A stretch of 64,000 bases of DNA from the NCBI RefSeq assembly GCF_002925845.1, contig NZ_PDNI01000084.1:1-64000 (forward strand), written 5' to 3'. Origin of the DNA: Roseovarius nitratireducens (GTDB taxonomy: Bacteria; Pseudomonadota; Alphaproteobacteria; Rhodobacterales; Rhodobacteraceae). Both the position numbers and the translations under genes were made by a program. The notes under the pieces were generated by a model. It ran no database searches and was not told the DNA's origin. It saw only the letters and a list, made by a program, of their open reading frames with translations. Positions 53,085-62,253 of this stretch are shown in pieces. Within the stretch, counting starts at the first letter, position 1. The number at the start of each line of letters is the position of its first letter.

Positions 53085-54482
53085 TTATGCGAACACGCGG
53101 GTCAGCGCCGCGTCGGTGGCCGTGATGATCTGGTCGATGTCATCCTTGGTTGCGATGAGCGCAGGCGAATAGCACAACGTGTTGTTGAAGCCCGGCAACG
53201 AGCGGTTGGTCGCGCCAATCACCACGCCACCCGCCATGCAGTCGGCGACCACGGCCTGCACCATCTTTTCGGCCGCCGGCTCCTTGGTCGCACGATCCGC
53301 CACCAGTTCCGCGCCGAGAAACAGCCCCTTGCCACGCACATCGCCGATCACCGCGTGCTTGTCCTGAAGTGCGCGCAGCTGGTCGAGCATGTAGTCGCCC
53401 ATTGCATTGGTGTTCTCCAGCAGGCCCTCTTCCTCGATGATCGCCATGTTCTCGAGCGCCGCGGCAGGCCCCGCCGTGCAGCCGCCGAAGGTGGAGATAT
53501 CGCGGAAATAGTTCATCGGGTCGGTGGCGTCGTCCTGAAAGAGATCAAAGACCCGCTCATTGGTCACGCAACAGGCAATGGCAGCGTAGCCGGAGGCCAC
53601 CCCCTTGGCCATGGTCACGAAATCGGGCTCGACCCCGTAATGCTGATAGCCGAACCATGTGCCGGTGCGTCCAACGCCGCACACCACCTCGTCGATATGC
53701 AGGAGGATGTCGTACTTGCGGCAGATCTCCTGAACGCGGGGCCAGTAGCCCTCGGGCGGCACGATGACACCGCCGCCCGCCGTCACCGGCTCGAGGCAGA
53801 GCGCGCCCACCGTATCGGGGCCTTCACGCAGGATCACCTCCTCGATCGCGTTGGCGGCAGCCGCGCCATAGGCTTCGCCCGCCAGATCCCATTGCGCGCG
53901 GTACTCGAGACAATGCGGCACCCGCACGAAACCGGGTGTGTAGGGGCCGTATTGCGCGTTGCGCTCGTCCTGACCGCCCGCCGACAGACAGGCAATGGTG
54001 GTGCCATGATAGTCGCGGTCGCGGTAGAGGATCTTGTGCTTATTGCCACCATACCGCTTGTGCGCGATCTGACGGACCATCTTGAAGGCCTTCTCGTTCG
54101 CCTCAGAGCCCGAGTTGGTGTAGTAGACCCGGCTCATCCCCGGCATTTTCGAGATCAGCTTTTCCGAGAACATCGCGCCGGGGATCGACCCGGCGGAGCC
54201 TGCGAAATAGGGCAGTTGAATGAGCTGGTCCCGCACCGCATTGGCAATCCGCTCGCGCCCGTAGCCCACGTTGACCGTCCAGACCCCGCCCGAGACCGCA
54301 TCGATATGCTCGCGGCCCTTCTGGTCCCAGACGCGCATGCCGCGCCCCTCGACGATGATGCGCGGATCGGCCTTTGGATCGGGGCCGGTCCACGGTGCGT
54401 GCTGGATCAGGTGATGCCAGACATGGGCGCGGTCGGCCTCGACCACGTGGCTGATATCGTTGTCGCGAAGTTTTCCATCCAT
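53085..54482 (-). CDS. tpa: Taurine-pyruvate aminotransferase
   Basis: Tpa transfers the amino group of taurine to pyruvate, giving sulfoacetaldehyde and alanine. The 465-residue class III aminotransferase has NVGYGRERIANAVRDQL, YYTNSGSEANEKAF, RDYHGTTIACLSAGGQDERN and the PLP Lys in TMAKGVASGY, sequences I recognise as Tpa-specific. It is divergent from tauABC, so uptake and first breakdown of taurine share one control region (54483-54922). The next enzyme, sulfoacetaldehyde acetyltransferase (Xsc), is not in this window. Confidence 0.92.
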   Translation of the reverse strand: MDGKLRDNDISHVVEADRAHVWHHLIQHAPWTGPDPKADPRIIVEGRGMRVWDQKGREHIDAVSGGVWTVNVGYGRERIANAVRDQLIQLPYFAGSAGSIPGAMFSEKLISKMPGMSRVYYTNSGSEANEKAFKMVRQIAHKRYGGNKHKILYRDRDYHGTTIACLSAGGQDERNAQYGPYTPGFVRVPHCLEYRAQWDLAGEAYGAAAANAIEEVILREGPDTVGALCLEPVTAGGGVIVPPEGYWPRVQEICRKYDILLHIDEVVCGVGRTGTWFGYQHYGVEPDFVTMAKGVASGYAAIACCVTNERVFDLFQDDATDPMNYFRDISTFGGCTAGPAAALENMAIIEEEGLLENTNAMGDYMLDQLRALQDKHAVIGDVRGKGLFLGAELVADRATKEPAAEKMVQAVVADCMAGGVVIGATNRSLPGFNNTLCYSPALIATKDDIDQIITATDAALTRVFA

Positions 54483-54922
54483 GTCGTCACTCCTTCATCA
54501 ATCGCGCACAGCCGCACGCCGGATGCGGGGCTGGGCATCAGCGGTCTATCTCAAGACCCGATGTCGCCTCAATCGCAAGCGTTCGAATAGGTCCAAAAAT
54601 AGGCATTCGATATGTCCAAAATATCCGGCGGCAAATCAATATTCTCGCCAAAATGCTGAAAAACAGCCCAAATTTCCGCATGACACCACCGTGCGCCCCT
54701 CTATCCACCTAATCGAAAATCTCTTTTCCAACTTACTGAAATCTCCGTAGGCTCGGGAATATGGCGTTGATCGGCGAACAGCTATCGGGTTGACTTTGCG
54801 CTGCGGCGAGCACGTCAGCCGCGACCGACGCCTGAACGACAAGCGGCACAGACCGCGAAGACCAACTGGCAGAAAAGCGGGGACAAGCCCCGCACAACAT
54901 GACCAACGGGAGATAGACAGAC
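54483..54922. promoter_or_regulatory. tpa-tauA divergent control region
   Basis: This 440-base stretch has no convincing gene. Its left part is AT-richer than its surroundings and carries the direct repeats at 54579-54621; the right part leads to tauA with the ribosome site GGGAGATA. It must contain both promoters, but I cannot fix their -10/-35 elements. Confidence 0.6.
54579..54621. promoter_or_regulatory. Two direct repeats, candidate TauR sites
   Basis: GCGTTCGAATAGGTCCAAAA (54579-54598) and GCATTCGATATGTCCAAAA (54603-54621) are near-identical direct repeats spaced about 24 bases apart. On the minus strand both contain TTGGAC followed by C/A-TAT, resembling the direct-repeat TauR boxes (CTGGACYTAA) described in Rhodobacter capsulatus. 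They lie about 100-140 bases upstream of tpa, where a MocR/TauR-type activator would bind. tauR itself is not in the window. Confidence 0.55.
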
Positions 54923-55918
54923 ATGACACTCAGGGCGAAACTCCTCTCCGCCGTGACCGGCGCTACACTGATGGGCGGCGCGGCCGGCGCACAGGAACTC
55001 AATGTGGCGTATTTCCTCGAATGGCCGATGCCGTTCCAGTATGCCAAGGAAACCGGCATGTACGAAGAAGCACTCGGCATGGAAGTCAACTGGCGCGCCT
55101 TCGACACCGGCACCGCGATGAGCGCGGCGATGGCCTCGGGTGACATCCACCTGTCGGTCAGCCAGGGAGTGCCGCCCTTTGTGGTCGCGGTCAGCGCCGG
55201 GCAGGATCTGCAAATCGTGGACGTGGCAGTGAGCTATTCCGACAACGACAACTGCGTCGTGGCAGAGGCGCTGGAGATCGACAAGGACAGCGCCAAAGAG
55301 CTTGAAGGCAAGAAGGCCGCCGTGCCGCTCGGCACCGCCGCGCATTACGGCTTCCTCAAGCAGATGAGTCATTTCGGCATCGACGTCTCGACCATAGACG
55401 TGGTCAACATGGCGCCGCCGGAGGGCGCGGCGGCGATCGCGCAGGGCGCGGTCGACCTGTTCTGCGGGTGGGGCGGCTCGCTGCGCCGCGCCAAGGAGCA
55501 CGGCAACGTGCTGCTGACCGGTCAGGAGAAGGAAGACCTCGGGATTCTCGTCTTCGACGTGACATCGGGCCCGGCCGATTTCGTCGTCGAGAATTCCGAC
55601 ATCGTGGCCAAGTTCCTCGCCGTGACCGCCGAAGCCAACGCCATGTGGGCCGACCCCGCCAACCGCGACGAGATGCTGCCGGTGATCGCCAAGGACAGCG
55701 GCATGGATGTCGACTCGACTGCGGCCACCATTGACACCTTTGTCTTCCCACCCGTGGACGAGCAACTGTCTGCAAAATGGCTCGGCGGCGGCGCGCAGGA
55801 TTTCATGAAGGGCGTGGCCGACGTGTTCGTCGAGGCGGGCAGCATCGACGGGGCTCTCGATACCTACGAGAACAACGTCAATATTGGCCCGCTTCAGCAG
55901 GCGGCCGGCGGCTCCTGA
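54923..55918 (+). CDS. tauA: Taurine ABC transporter binding protein TauA
   Basis: The 331-residue periplasmic protein has a signal peptide (LSAVTGATLMGGAAGAQE) and an NMT1/SsuA-type fold with LNVAYFLEWPMPFQYAKE, GDIHLSVSQGVPPFVVAV and LFCGWGGSLRRAKEHG typical of Rhodobacterales TauA. It captures taurine for TauBC. ATG 54923 has GGGAGATA upstream. First gene of tauABC, divergent from tpa. Confidence 0.9.
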   Translation: MTLRAKLLSAVTGATLMGGAAGAQELNVAYFLEWPMPFQYAKETGMYEEALGMEVNWRAFDTGTAMSAAMASGDIHLSVSQGVPPFVVAVSAGQDLQIVDVAVSYSDNDNCVVAEALEIDKDSAKELEGKKAAVPLGTAAHYGFLKQMSHFGIDVSTIDVVNMAPPEGAAAIAQGAVDLFCGWGGSLRRAKEHGNVLLTGQEKEDLGILVFDVTSGPADFVVENSDIVAKFLAVTAEANAMWADPANRDEMLPVIAKDSGMDVDSTAATIDTFVFPPVDEQLSAKWLGGGAQDFMKGVADVFVEAGSIDGALDTYENNVNIGPLQQAAGGS

Positions 55919-56002
55919 TCCGCTTTCTCCCCGCACGGGCCGGCGCCTTTCGCGCCCGGCCCGCGCACCCGGATTTCACTATTAGTCGAAAAGGGGCGGA
56001 GG

Positions 56003-56812
56003 ATGTCGACACTCTCCATCGAAAACATCTCGATGCGGTTCGACCTGCCAAATGGTGGTCACGTTCAAGCGCTTCAGGATGTCACGCTCGAACTTAACAC
56101 CGGCGAGCTGATGAGCGTGCTGGGGCCCTCGGGCTGTGGCAAGACCACCCTGCTAAACATCCTCGCCGGTTTTCTTGCCCCGACCGAGGGCCGCATCATT
56201 CTCAACGATCATCCCGTAACCGGCCCCGACGCCGAACGCGGCATGGTGTTTCAGCAAGGCGCGCTGTTCGAATGGATGAGCGTGCGAGACAACGTAAGCT
56301 TTGGCCCCCGCATGGCCGGCATACGCGAGAAGGAATGGCGCGGCACGGTCGATCACCTGCTCGACGTGGTGGGCCTGCAGGATTTCAAGGACAAGGCGGT
56401 CTACGAGCTGTCAGGCGGGATGCAGCAGCGCGTGGCGCTGGCGCGGTGCCTGGCCAATGACCCCGACGTGATCCTGATGGACGAGCCGCTCGGCGCGCTC
56501 GACGCGCTGACCCGAGAAAAGATGCAAGGGCTGGTGCTCAAGCTCTGGAAGGAGACCGGCAAGACCATCATTCTCATCACCCACTCGGTCGAAGAGGCCC
56601 TCCTCCTGGGCGAGCGCCTGCTTGTCATGGCCCCGCGCCCGGGCCGCATCCACAAGGAATACCGCCTGCCCTTCGCCGATGACGGCGTGGGCAAGGACCT
56701 GCGCGAGATCAAGAAAAACCCCGCTTTCGGGGAAAAACGCGAGGAGATCCTGTCGATGATCTGGGACATGGAAGAAGAGATCATGGGCCGCACAGAGGCG
56801 GTGGGCGCATGA
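56003..56812 (+). CDS. tauB: Taurine ABC transporter ATPase TauB
   Basis: The 269-residue ATPase has Walker A GPSGCGKTTLLN, signature LSGGMQQRVALARCLA and Walker B VILMDEPLGALD, then ITHSVEEALLLGERLLVM, as in TauB/SsuB. It starts 84 bases after tauA and overlaps tauC by 4 bases (ATGA). Confidence 0.92.
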   Translation: MSTLSIENISMRFDLPNGGHVQALQDVTLELNTGELMSVLGPSGCGKTTLLNILAGFLAPTEGRIILNDHPVTGPDAERGMVFQQGALFEWMSVRDNVSFGPRMAGIREKEWRGTVDHLLDVVGLQDFKDKAVYELSGGMQQRVALARCLANDPDVILMDEPLGALDALTREKMQGLVLKLWKETGKTIILITHSVEEALLLGERLLVMAPRPGRIHKEYRLPFADDGVGKDLREIKKNPAFGEKREEILSMIWDMEEEIMGRTEAVGA

Positions 56813-58074
56813 TCATCCTCATCATATATATCGCGATCTTCGCCGCGGCCTTCTTCGTGGTCCGCTTTGGCGTGCACAAGTTCCGGCAGATGCGGGATTT
56901 CACCTCGCTCAAGACCGTCACCTTTGGTGATGAAAGCGCGGTGCGCCCCGACCGCTGGGCAAGCGTCATCTCGGTGGTGACGATCTTCCTGTTGTGGGGC
57001 GCGTTCACGGGGTCAAACTGGGTACCGATCCACGCGCCGGGCCCGTTCGTGGGCGATGCTGAGTTTACCTATACGCTGGAGGCCCCGAACGGGGAGCGCG
57101 ATGACGCCACCGTTCTCGTTCGGGTCTTCAACGTCGGCGAAGAGGTCGAGATCCCAGAGGTGGAGCCGGGCGAGGGCTTTGCCAAGAACGACGCCTCGTC
57201 GGTGGGCGCATGGCGATCTGACCTGATCCTGATGGACAAGAACGACGAGATCACCCGCAAGGACGGGGCCAAGGTCGTGGCCATCGACGGGCAACCGGTA
57301 AGCGCGGGCGAGACCGTCTCCGTTGCGGCGGGCAAGGTTGCGGTCACCTCCAAGGGATCGCTCAATTTCAGCCCCGCAGGCGGCATGCAGATGGAGCCGA
57401 TCTGGCTGCCCCCGCCTGAAGACGTGGTCAAGCGGGTGGGCGAGATCGCGAATGAGGGCTACCAGAATTTCACCCTGTGGGAGCATCTCTACTGGTCGCT
57501 GTTCCGCGTCATCGTGGGCTTTGCGCTCGGGGCCGCTGTCGGCATCCCGCTGGGCTACGCGATGGGCCTCAGCGACTGGTTCCGCGGCTGGTTCGACCCG
57601 ATCGTGGAATTCATGCGCCCCGTTCCGCCGCTGGCGCTCATCCCGCTGGTCATCATCTGGGCGGGCATCGGTGAATCGGGCAAGATCATCCTGCTGTTTC
57701 TCGCAGCCCTCTGGATCATGACCATCTCGGCACGCGCGGGTGTGTCGGGTGTCGCCATTTCCAAGGTGCACGCCGCCTATTCGCTGGGCGCGTCCAAGTG
57801 GCAATTGATGCGCCACGTGATCGTACCGAACTCCCTGCCCGAGATTTTCACCGGCGCGCGCGTCGCAATGGGGGTCTGCTGGGGCACGGTCGTGGCCGCC
57901 GAACTGGTGGCGGCGGAAAAAGGTGCGGGCATGATGATCATGGTCGCCTCGCGGTTTCAGCTCACTGATATCGTGATCATGGGGATCATCCTCATCGGTA
58001 TCATCGGCTACGGCATCGACATCCTGATGCGCAAGGCCGAGACATGGCTGGTACCGTGGAAGGGCCGCATCTGA
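56809..58074 (+). CDS. tauC: Taurine ABC transporter permease TauC, N-terminally extended
   Basis: The C-terminal ~240 residues are a normal TauC/SsuC permease core (HLYWSLFRVIVGFALGAAVG, FMRPVPPLALIPLVIIWAG, SLGASKWQLMRHVIVPNSLP). Before it lies an extra ~180 residues: two membrane segments (about 2-22 and 46-66) flanking a short basic loop, and a soluble domain (about 70-205) with repeated short strands. The total, 421 residues, exceeds E. coli TauC (275). The extension may contact TauA or regulate transport. Last gene of tauABC; terminator hairpin at 58101-58127. Confidence 0.88.
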   Translation: MIILIIYIAIFAAAFFVVRFGVHKFRQMRDFTSLKTVTFGDESAVRPDRWASVISVVTIFLLWGAFTGSNWVPIHAPGPFVGDAEFTYTLEAPNGERDDATVLVRVFNVGEEVEIPEVEPGEGFAKNDASSVGAWRSDLILMDKNDEITRKDGAKVVAIDGQPVSAGETVSVAAGKVAVTSKGSLNFSPAGGMQMEPIWLPPPEDVVKRVGEIANEGYQNFTLWEHLYWSLFRVIVGFALGAAVGIPLGYAMGLSDWFRGWFDPIVEFMRPVPPLALIPLVIIWAGIGESGKIILLFLAALWIMTISARAGVSGVAISKVHAAYSLGASKWQLMRHVIVPNSLPEIFTGARVAMGVCWGTVVAAELVAAEKGAGMMIMVASRFQLTDIVIMGIILIGIIGYGIDILMRKAETWLVPWKGRI

Positions 58075-58100
58075 CGGTGCAGCCAGAATAAACGCAAAAA

Positions 58101-58127
58101 CAAGGGGGTTGCATCGCGACCCCCTTG
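58101..58127 (+). terminator. tauC terminator hairpin
   Basis: CAAGGGGGT ... ACCCCCTTG is a perfect 9-bp stem with a 9-base loop 27 bases after the tauC stop. A T-run is missing. Confidence 0.5.
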
Positions 58128-58198
58128 ATCCGTGTTAGAGACACGTCACGCACGGTCGCTAGAACCGGACCAGAAACCACCGAAACAAGAGCCATGCC

Positions 58199-59359
58199 AT
58201 GACCAACCCGCTGCAAGACCTCCTCGTGCTCGACCTCACCCACGTTCTGGCAGGCCCCTTCGCCTCGCTTACCCTCGGCGATCTGGGCGCGCGGATCATC
58301 AAGGTCGAACGGCCCGGTACGGGCGACGACACCCGTTCCTTTCCGCCCTTCAAGGACGGGACAAGCGCCTATTTTGCCGCGATCAACCACGGCAAGCAGT
58401 CCATCGCACTCAACCTCAAGGCGGGGGACGACCGCGCGATATTCGAGCAACTTCTGGAGCGCGCCGACATAGTGCTGGAAAACTTCCGCCCCGGCGTGAT
58501 GGAAAAGTTGGGTTACGGCTGGGATGTCCTTCATGCCCGTTATCCGCGCCTGATCTATGGCGCAGTCAGCGGCTTTGGCCATACCGGCCCGGATGCGCTG
58601 CGGCCCGCCTATGACATGGTGGTGCAGGCGCGCGGCGGGGTGATGTCGATCACCGGCGAGGCAGGACGCGAGCCGGTGCGCGTCGGTGCCTCGATCGGCG
58701 ATATCGTGGCGGGAATGTACCTGGTGCAGGGCGTGCTCGCCGCCGTGATAGACCGCGCGAAAACCGGCGCGGGGCGCAAGATCGACGTCGCCATGCTCGA
58801 CAGCCAGCTCGCGATTCTCGAACACGCGGTGGCGATCACCACCACCACGGGCACCCCGCCGGGACCATCCGGCGCGCGGCACCCCTCGATCAGCCCCTTC
58901 GAGACATTTCACGCCGCCGACGGCCTCTTTGTCATCGCCGCCGGAAACGACGCGCTCTTTGCCCGGCTTTGCGACGTGCTCGGCCTGCCGCTCGCGCAGG
59001 ACCCGCGTTTCGCGACCAACTCGGCACGCTGCGAGAACGCGCGCACGCTCAAGCGGCTGATTGAGGCGATCACGCTCGACCAGCCGAAATCCCACTGGAT
59101 CGAGAAGCTGGAAGCCTCCGGTGTCCCGACTGGCCCGATCCAGAACGTGGCCGAAGTGCTTCATGACCGACAGATTCTGGCGCGCAACATGGTGGTGGAC
59201 GTGCTGGATACCGAGGGCCGACCGGCCTTCGTGGCTGCTGGCAACCCGATCAAGATGAGCGGTCTCGAGGACACCGCGTCGCGCGCACCCGTCCCATCGC
59301 TCGACGGGGATCGCGCGGCGATCCTCGATTGGCTGCAAAAGAACGTGAACAAAGCGTGA
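58199..59359 (+). CDS. CaiB/BaiF (class III) CoA transferase
   Basis: The 386-residue protein is a family III CoA-transferase. It starts LLVLDLTHVLAGPFASLTLG, and DLGARIIKVERPGTGDDTR holds the region of the catalytic Asp; AGDDRAIFEQLLERADIVLENF and NPIKMSGLEDTASRAP are conserved. Members move CoA between carboxylic acids (formyl, carnitine, mesaconyl and others); substrate unknown. It stands alone after tauC, separated by a hairpin. Confidence 0.88.
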   Translation: MTNPLQDLLVLDLTHVLAGPFASLTLGDLGARIIKVERPGTGDDTRSFPPFKDGTSAYFAAINHGKQSIALNLKAGDDRAIFEQLLERADIVLENFRPGVMEKLGYGWDVLHARYPRLIYGAVSGFGHTGPDALRPAYDMVVQARGGVMSITGEAGREPVRVGASIGDIVAGMYLVQGVLAAVIDRAKTGAGRKIDVAMLDSQLAILEHAVAITTTTGTPPGPSGARHPSISPFETFHAADGLFVIAAGNDALFARLCDVLGLPLAQDPRFATNSARCENARTLKRLIEAITLDQPKSHWIEKLEASGVPTGPIQNVAEVLHDRQILARNMVVDVLDTEGRPAFVAAGNPIKMSGLEDTASRAPVPSLDGDRAAILDWLQKNVNKA

Positions 59360-59401
59360 CGCGCATTGTTCGAGCCGCAGATCACGGCCTAGACTCGGCA
59401 C

Positions 59402-60097
59402 ATGGAGAATAGCCGCCCGGCCCCTGCCACCCTGCCCGATCCCCCTCCCCTCAAGCTGGGCGTGCTGCGCACGCTCGCGCGGCTTGCCATCATCGCGCTT
59501 CTCGCGATCGGGCTGCACTTCGTCTTCGTCTGGGCGGAGAACTGGATCATGAGCAACGAGTACGGCTGGGCAATGCCGGGCCTGCTGCTGGCGGTGCTTG
59601 TCATCTATGCCGTACTCATCGCGATCCCCTTCGTTCCGGGGGTGGAGATCGGGCTTTCGGTGCTTGCGGCAGGTGGACCCGGGATCGCGCCGCTGGTGTG
59701 GGTGGCCACGGCGAGCGGTCTGTCGCTGGCGTTCTTCGTTGGGTGCACCGTGCCGATCGCCTGGCTGCGCCGCGTGCTTACGGATCTGCACATGATCCGC
59801 GCGGCATATAACGTGGCCCGGTTCGAAGCGATGCCGCAAGAAGGCCGGGTCGCGTTTATCCATGCTCTCCTGCCCCGCAAGTACTGCGGCTGGATCATCA
59901 AGTACCGCTACGTGAACCTCGCCGTTCTCATCAACATTCCCGGCAATTCGGTGATCGGCGGGGGCGGCGGGATCGCGTTCCTCTCTGGGCTTTCGGGCAC
60001 GTTCCGCGCACCGCTGGCGATCCTGACCATCGCGATCGCCTCTGCCCCCGTGCCGCTCGCCATCTGGCTCTTCGGGCTGAAACTGCCCTGGGCCTGA
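59402..60097 (+). CDS. Multi-pass membrane protein, unassigned
   Basis: The 231-residue protein has a polar N-terminus (about 25 residues), then roughly five membrane segments separated by short loops (LAIIALLAIGLHFVFV, LLLAVLVIYAVLIAI, and later segments around LAVLINIPGNSVIGGG). The IPFVPGVEIGLSV and GNSVIGGGGGIAFLSGLSG stretches suggest a VTT/SNARE-associated-type (DedA-like) fold, but this is tentative. Preceded by the CoA transferase gene (42 bases). Confidence 0.62.
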   Translation: MENSRPAPATLPDPPPLKLGVLRTLARLAIIALLAIGLHFVFVWAENWIMSNEYGWAMPGLLLAVLVIYAVLIAIPFVPGVEIGLSVLAAGGPGIAPLVWVATASGLSLAFFVGCTVPIAWLRRVLTDLHMIRAAYNVARFEAMPQEGRVAFIHALLPRKYCGWIIKYRYVNLAVLINIPGNSVIGGGGGIAFLSGLSGTFRAPLAILTIAIASAPVPLAIWLFGLKLPWA

Positions 60098-60183
60098 GGC
60101 CGCGATGCCGCGCGCGTACCGATTCCTGACGCTTGCGGGCTTTCGGGCGCGCGCCTATGGCTTATGTTCCGACAAAGGCACAT

Positions 60184-62244
60184 ATGAGCAGGACCAGCCC
60201 CATGCCAAACGATCCTCTTGTCGTCTTCACCCCCTCGGGCAAGCGTGGGCGTTTCCCCGTGGGCACCCCGGTGCTCACCGCGGCACGGCAGTTGGGCGTC
60301 GATCTCGATTCGGTCTGCGGCGGGCGCGGTATCTGCTCGAAATGCCAGATCACGCCGGGCTATGGCGAGTTTTCCAAGCATGGTGTGACGGTTCGTGACA
60401 ATGCTTTGTCGGAGTGGAACAAGGTCGAGGAGCGCTATGACCAGAAGCGCGGGCTGAAACCGGGTCGTCGCCTCGGTTGTCAGGCACAGGTCATGGGCGA
60501 CGTGGTGATCGACGTGCCGCCTGAATCCCAGGTCCACAAGCAGGTGGTGCGCAAGGCCGCCTCGGCCCGGGTGATCGAGATGGACCCGGCGACCAAGCTC
60601 TATTTCGTCGAGGTGGACGAGCCCGACATGCACGAGCCGACCGGCGATCTGGAACGGCTCGCGCGCGCGCTGAAGCGCGAATGGGGCATCGGGGATATCC
60701 GTGCCGATCTCACGCTCCTCTCCAGGCTGCAACCGGTGCTGCGCAAGGGCAAGTTCCAGGTGACCGTGGCACTCCATCGCGGCCATGAGAACGACCCGGC
60801 GCAGGTGCTGGAAATCTGGCCGGGGCTACACGAGGACGGGCTTTATGGGCTGGCCATCGACCTCGGCTCCACCACCATCGCCGCCCACCTGACCGATCTC
60901 GTGACCGGTGAGGTAAAGGCGTCCTCGGGCATCATGAATCCGCAGATTCGCTTTGGCGAGGATCTGATGAGCCGGGTCAGCTATTCGATGATGAACCCCG
61001 GCGGTGACAAGGAGATGACGGCGACGGTGCGCGACGCGATCAACGCGCTGGCCGGGGAAATTGCCAGAGAGGCGGAGATTGACCCGGCGCTGATCGTCGA
61101 GACGGTCTTCGTCTGCAACCCGGTCATGCACCACCTCCTGCTCGGCATCGACCCGGTCGAACTCGGGCAGGCGCCTTTCGCGCTCGCCACCTCGGGCAGT
61201 CTGACCCTGGGCGCGAAAGAGCTCGATCTCGCCGCCATCAACCCGCGCGCGCAGGTCTATATCCTGCCCTGCATCGCGGGCCATGTGGGGGCCGATTGCG
61301 CCGCCGTGGCACTGTCGGAAGAGCCGGGCAAATCTGAGGATCTGGCCCTCATCGTCGATGTGGGCACCAATGCCGAGATCCTGCTGGGCGACAAGACCCG
61401 CGTTCTGGCGTGTTCCTCGCCCACCGGCCCGGCCTTCGAGGGCGCACAGATTTCTTCCGGCCAGCGGGCGGCACCGGGAGCCATCGAGGCGATCCGCATC
61501 GACCCCGAAACCAAGGAACCACGCTTTCGCGTCATCGGCTGTGACAAGTGGTCGGACGAGGACGGGTTCGCGGACGAAGTGGGTGCGGGTGGCATCACCG
61601 GCATCTGCGGCTCCGGCATCATCGAGGCGGTGGCAGAACTGCGCATCGCCGGGTTGATGGACGAGTCGGGTCTTCTGGGTTCGGCCGAGGCCACCGGCAC
61701 GCCGCGCATGCAGGCGGAGGGGCGCACGCATGCCTACCTCATCCATGACGGCACCGACGAGGGCGGGCCGCGCATCACCGTGACGCAGGGCGACATCCGT
61801 GCCATCCAGCTCGCGAAATCCGCGCTCTATGCCGGTGCGCGCCTCTTGATGGACGAGCGTGGCGTGGACAAGGTGGACCGCGTCGTACTCGCCGGCGCCT
61901 TCGGCGCGCATATCTCGCCCCTGCACGCGATGGTGCTGGGCATGATTCCCGACGTCCCGCTCGACAAGGTGACGAGCGCGGGCAATGCCGCTGGCACCGG
62001 CGCCCGCATCGCTCTCTGCAACGTGGCGGCGCGCCGTGAGATCGAGCGCGTGGTGGGCGAGATCACCAAGGTGGAGACCGCCATCGAACCGAAATTCCAG
62101 GAGCATTTCGTCGCCGCCAACGCCATTCCGCACAAGACGGCCCCGTTCCCGGAACTGCGCAAGGTGGTGACACTGCCCACCCCGTCCTTCAACACCCATG
62201 GCGACGGCAGCGACGGCGGGCGCCGCAAGCGCAGGCGGGGCTGA
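60184..62244 (+). CDS. RACo-like ASKHA protein with 2Fe-2S domain
   Basis: The 686-residue protein has an N-terminal 2Fe-2S ferredoxin (CGGRGICSKC and GCQAQ as ligands) and a C-terminal ASKHA-type ATPase region (DUF4445), with GLAIDLGSTTIAAHL, IVDVGTNAEILLGD, GITGICGSGIIEAVAEL and GAFGAHISP as phosphate and fold motifs. Members reductively reactivate corrinoid methyltransferases. No corrinoid protein or methyltransferase gene lies in this window. ATG 60184 was chosen over several upstream in-frame Met codons because AAAGG precedes it. It ends 9 bases before the convergent ectoine hydrolase gene. Confidence 0.87.
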   Translation: MSRTSPMPNDPLVVFTPSGKRGRFPVGTPVLTAARQLGVDLDSVCGGRGICSKCQITPGYGEFSKHGVTVRDNALSEWNKVEERYDQKRGLKPGRRLGCQAQVMGDVVIDVPPESQVHKQVVRKAASARVIEMDPATKLYFVEVDEPDMHEPTGDLERLARALKREWGIGDIRADLTLLSRLQPVLRKGKFQVTVALHRGHENDPAQVLEIWPGLHEDGLYGLAIDLGSTTIAAHLTDLVTGEVKASSGIMNPQIRFGEDLMSRVSYSMMNPGGDKEMTATVRDAINALAGEIAREAEIDPALIVETVFVCNPVMHHLLLGIDPVELGQAPFALATSGSLTLGAKELDLAAINPRAQVYILPCIAGHVGADCAAVALSEEPGKSEDLALIVDVGTNAEILLGDKTRVLACSSPTGPAFEGAQISSGQRAAPGAIEAIRIDPETKEPRFRVIGCDKWSDEDGFADEVGAGGITGICGSGIIEAVAELRIAGLMDESGLLGSAEATGTPRMQAEGRTHAYLIHDGTDEGGPRITVTQGDIRAIQLAKSALYAGARLLMDERGVDKVDRVVLAGAFGAHISPLHAMVLGMIPDVPLDKVTSAGNAAGTGARIALCNVAARREIERVVGEITKVETAIEPKFQEHFVAANAIPHKTAPFPELRKVVTLPTPSFNTHGDGSDGGRRKRRRG

Positions 62245-62253
62245 GGCTCGCCT

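Noticed and set aside
58001-59863. 620-residue minus-strand frame opposite the CoA transferase
   Set aside because: Shadow frame of a well-supported gene; no domain and no start signal.
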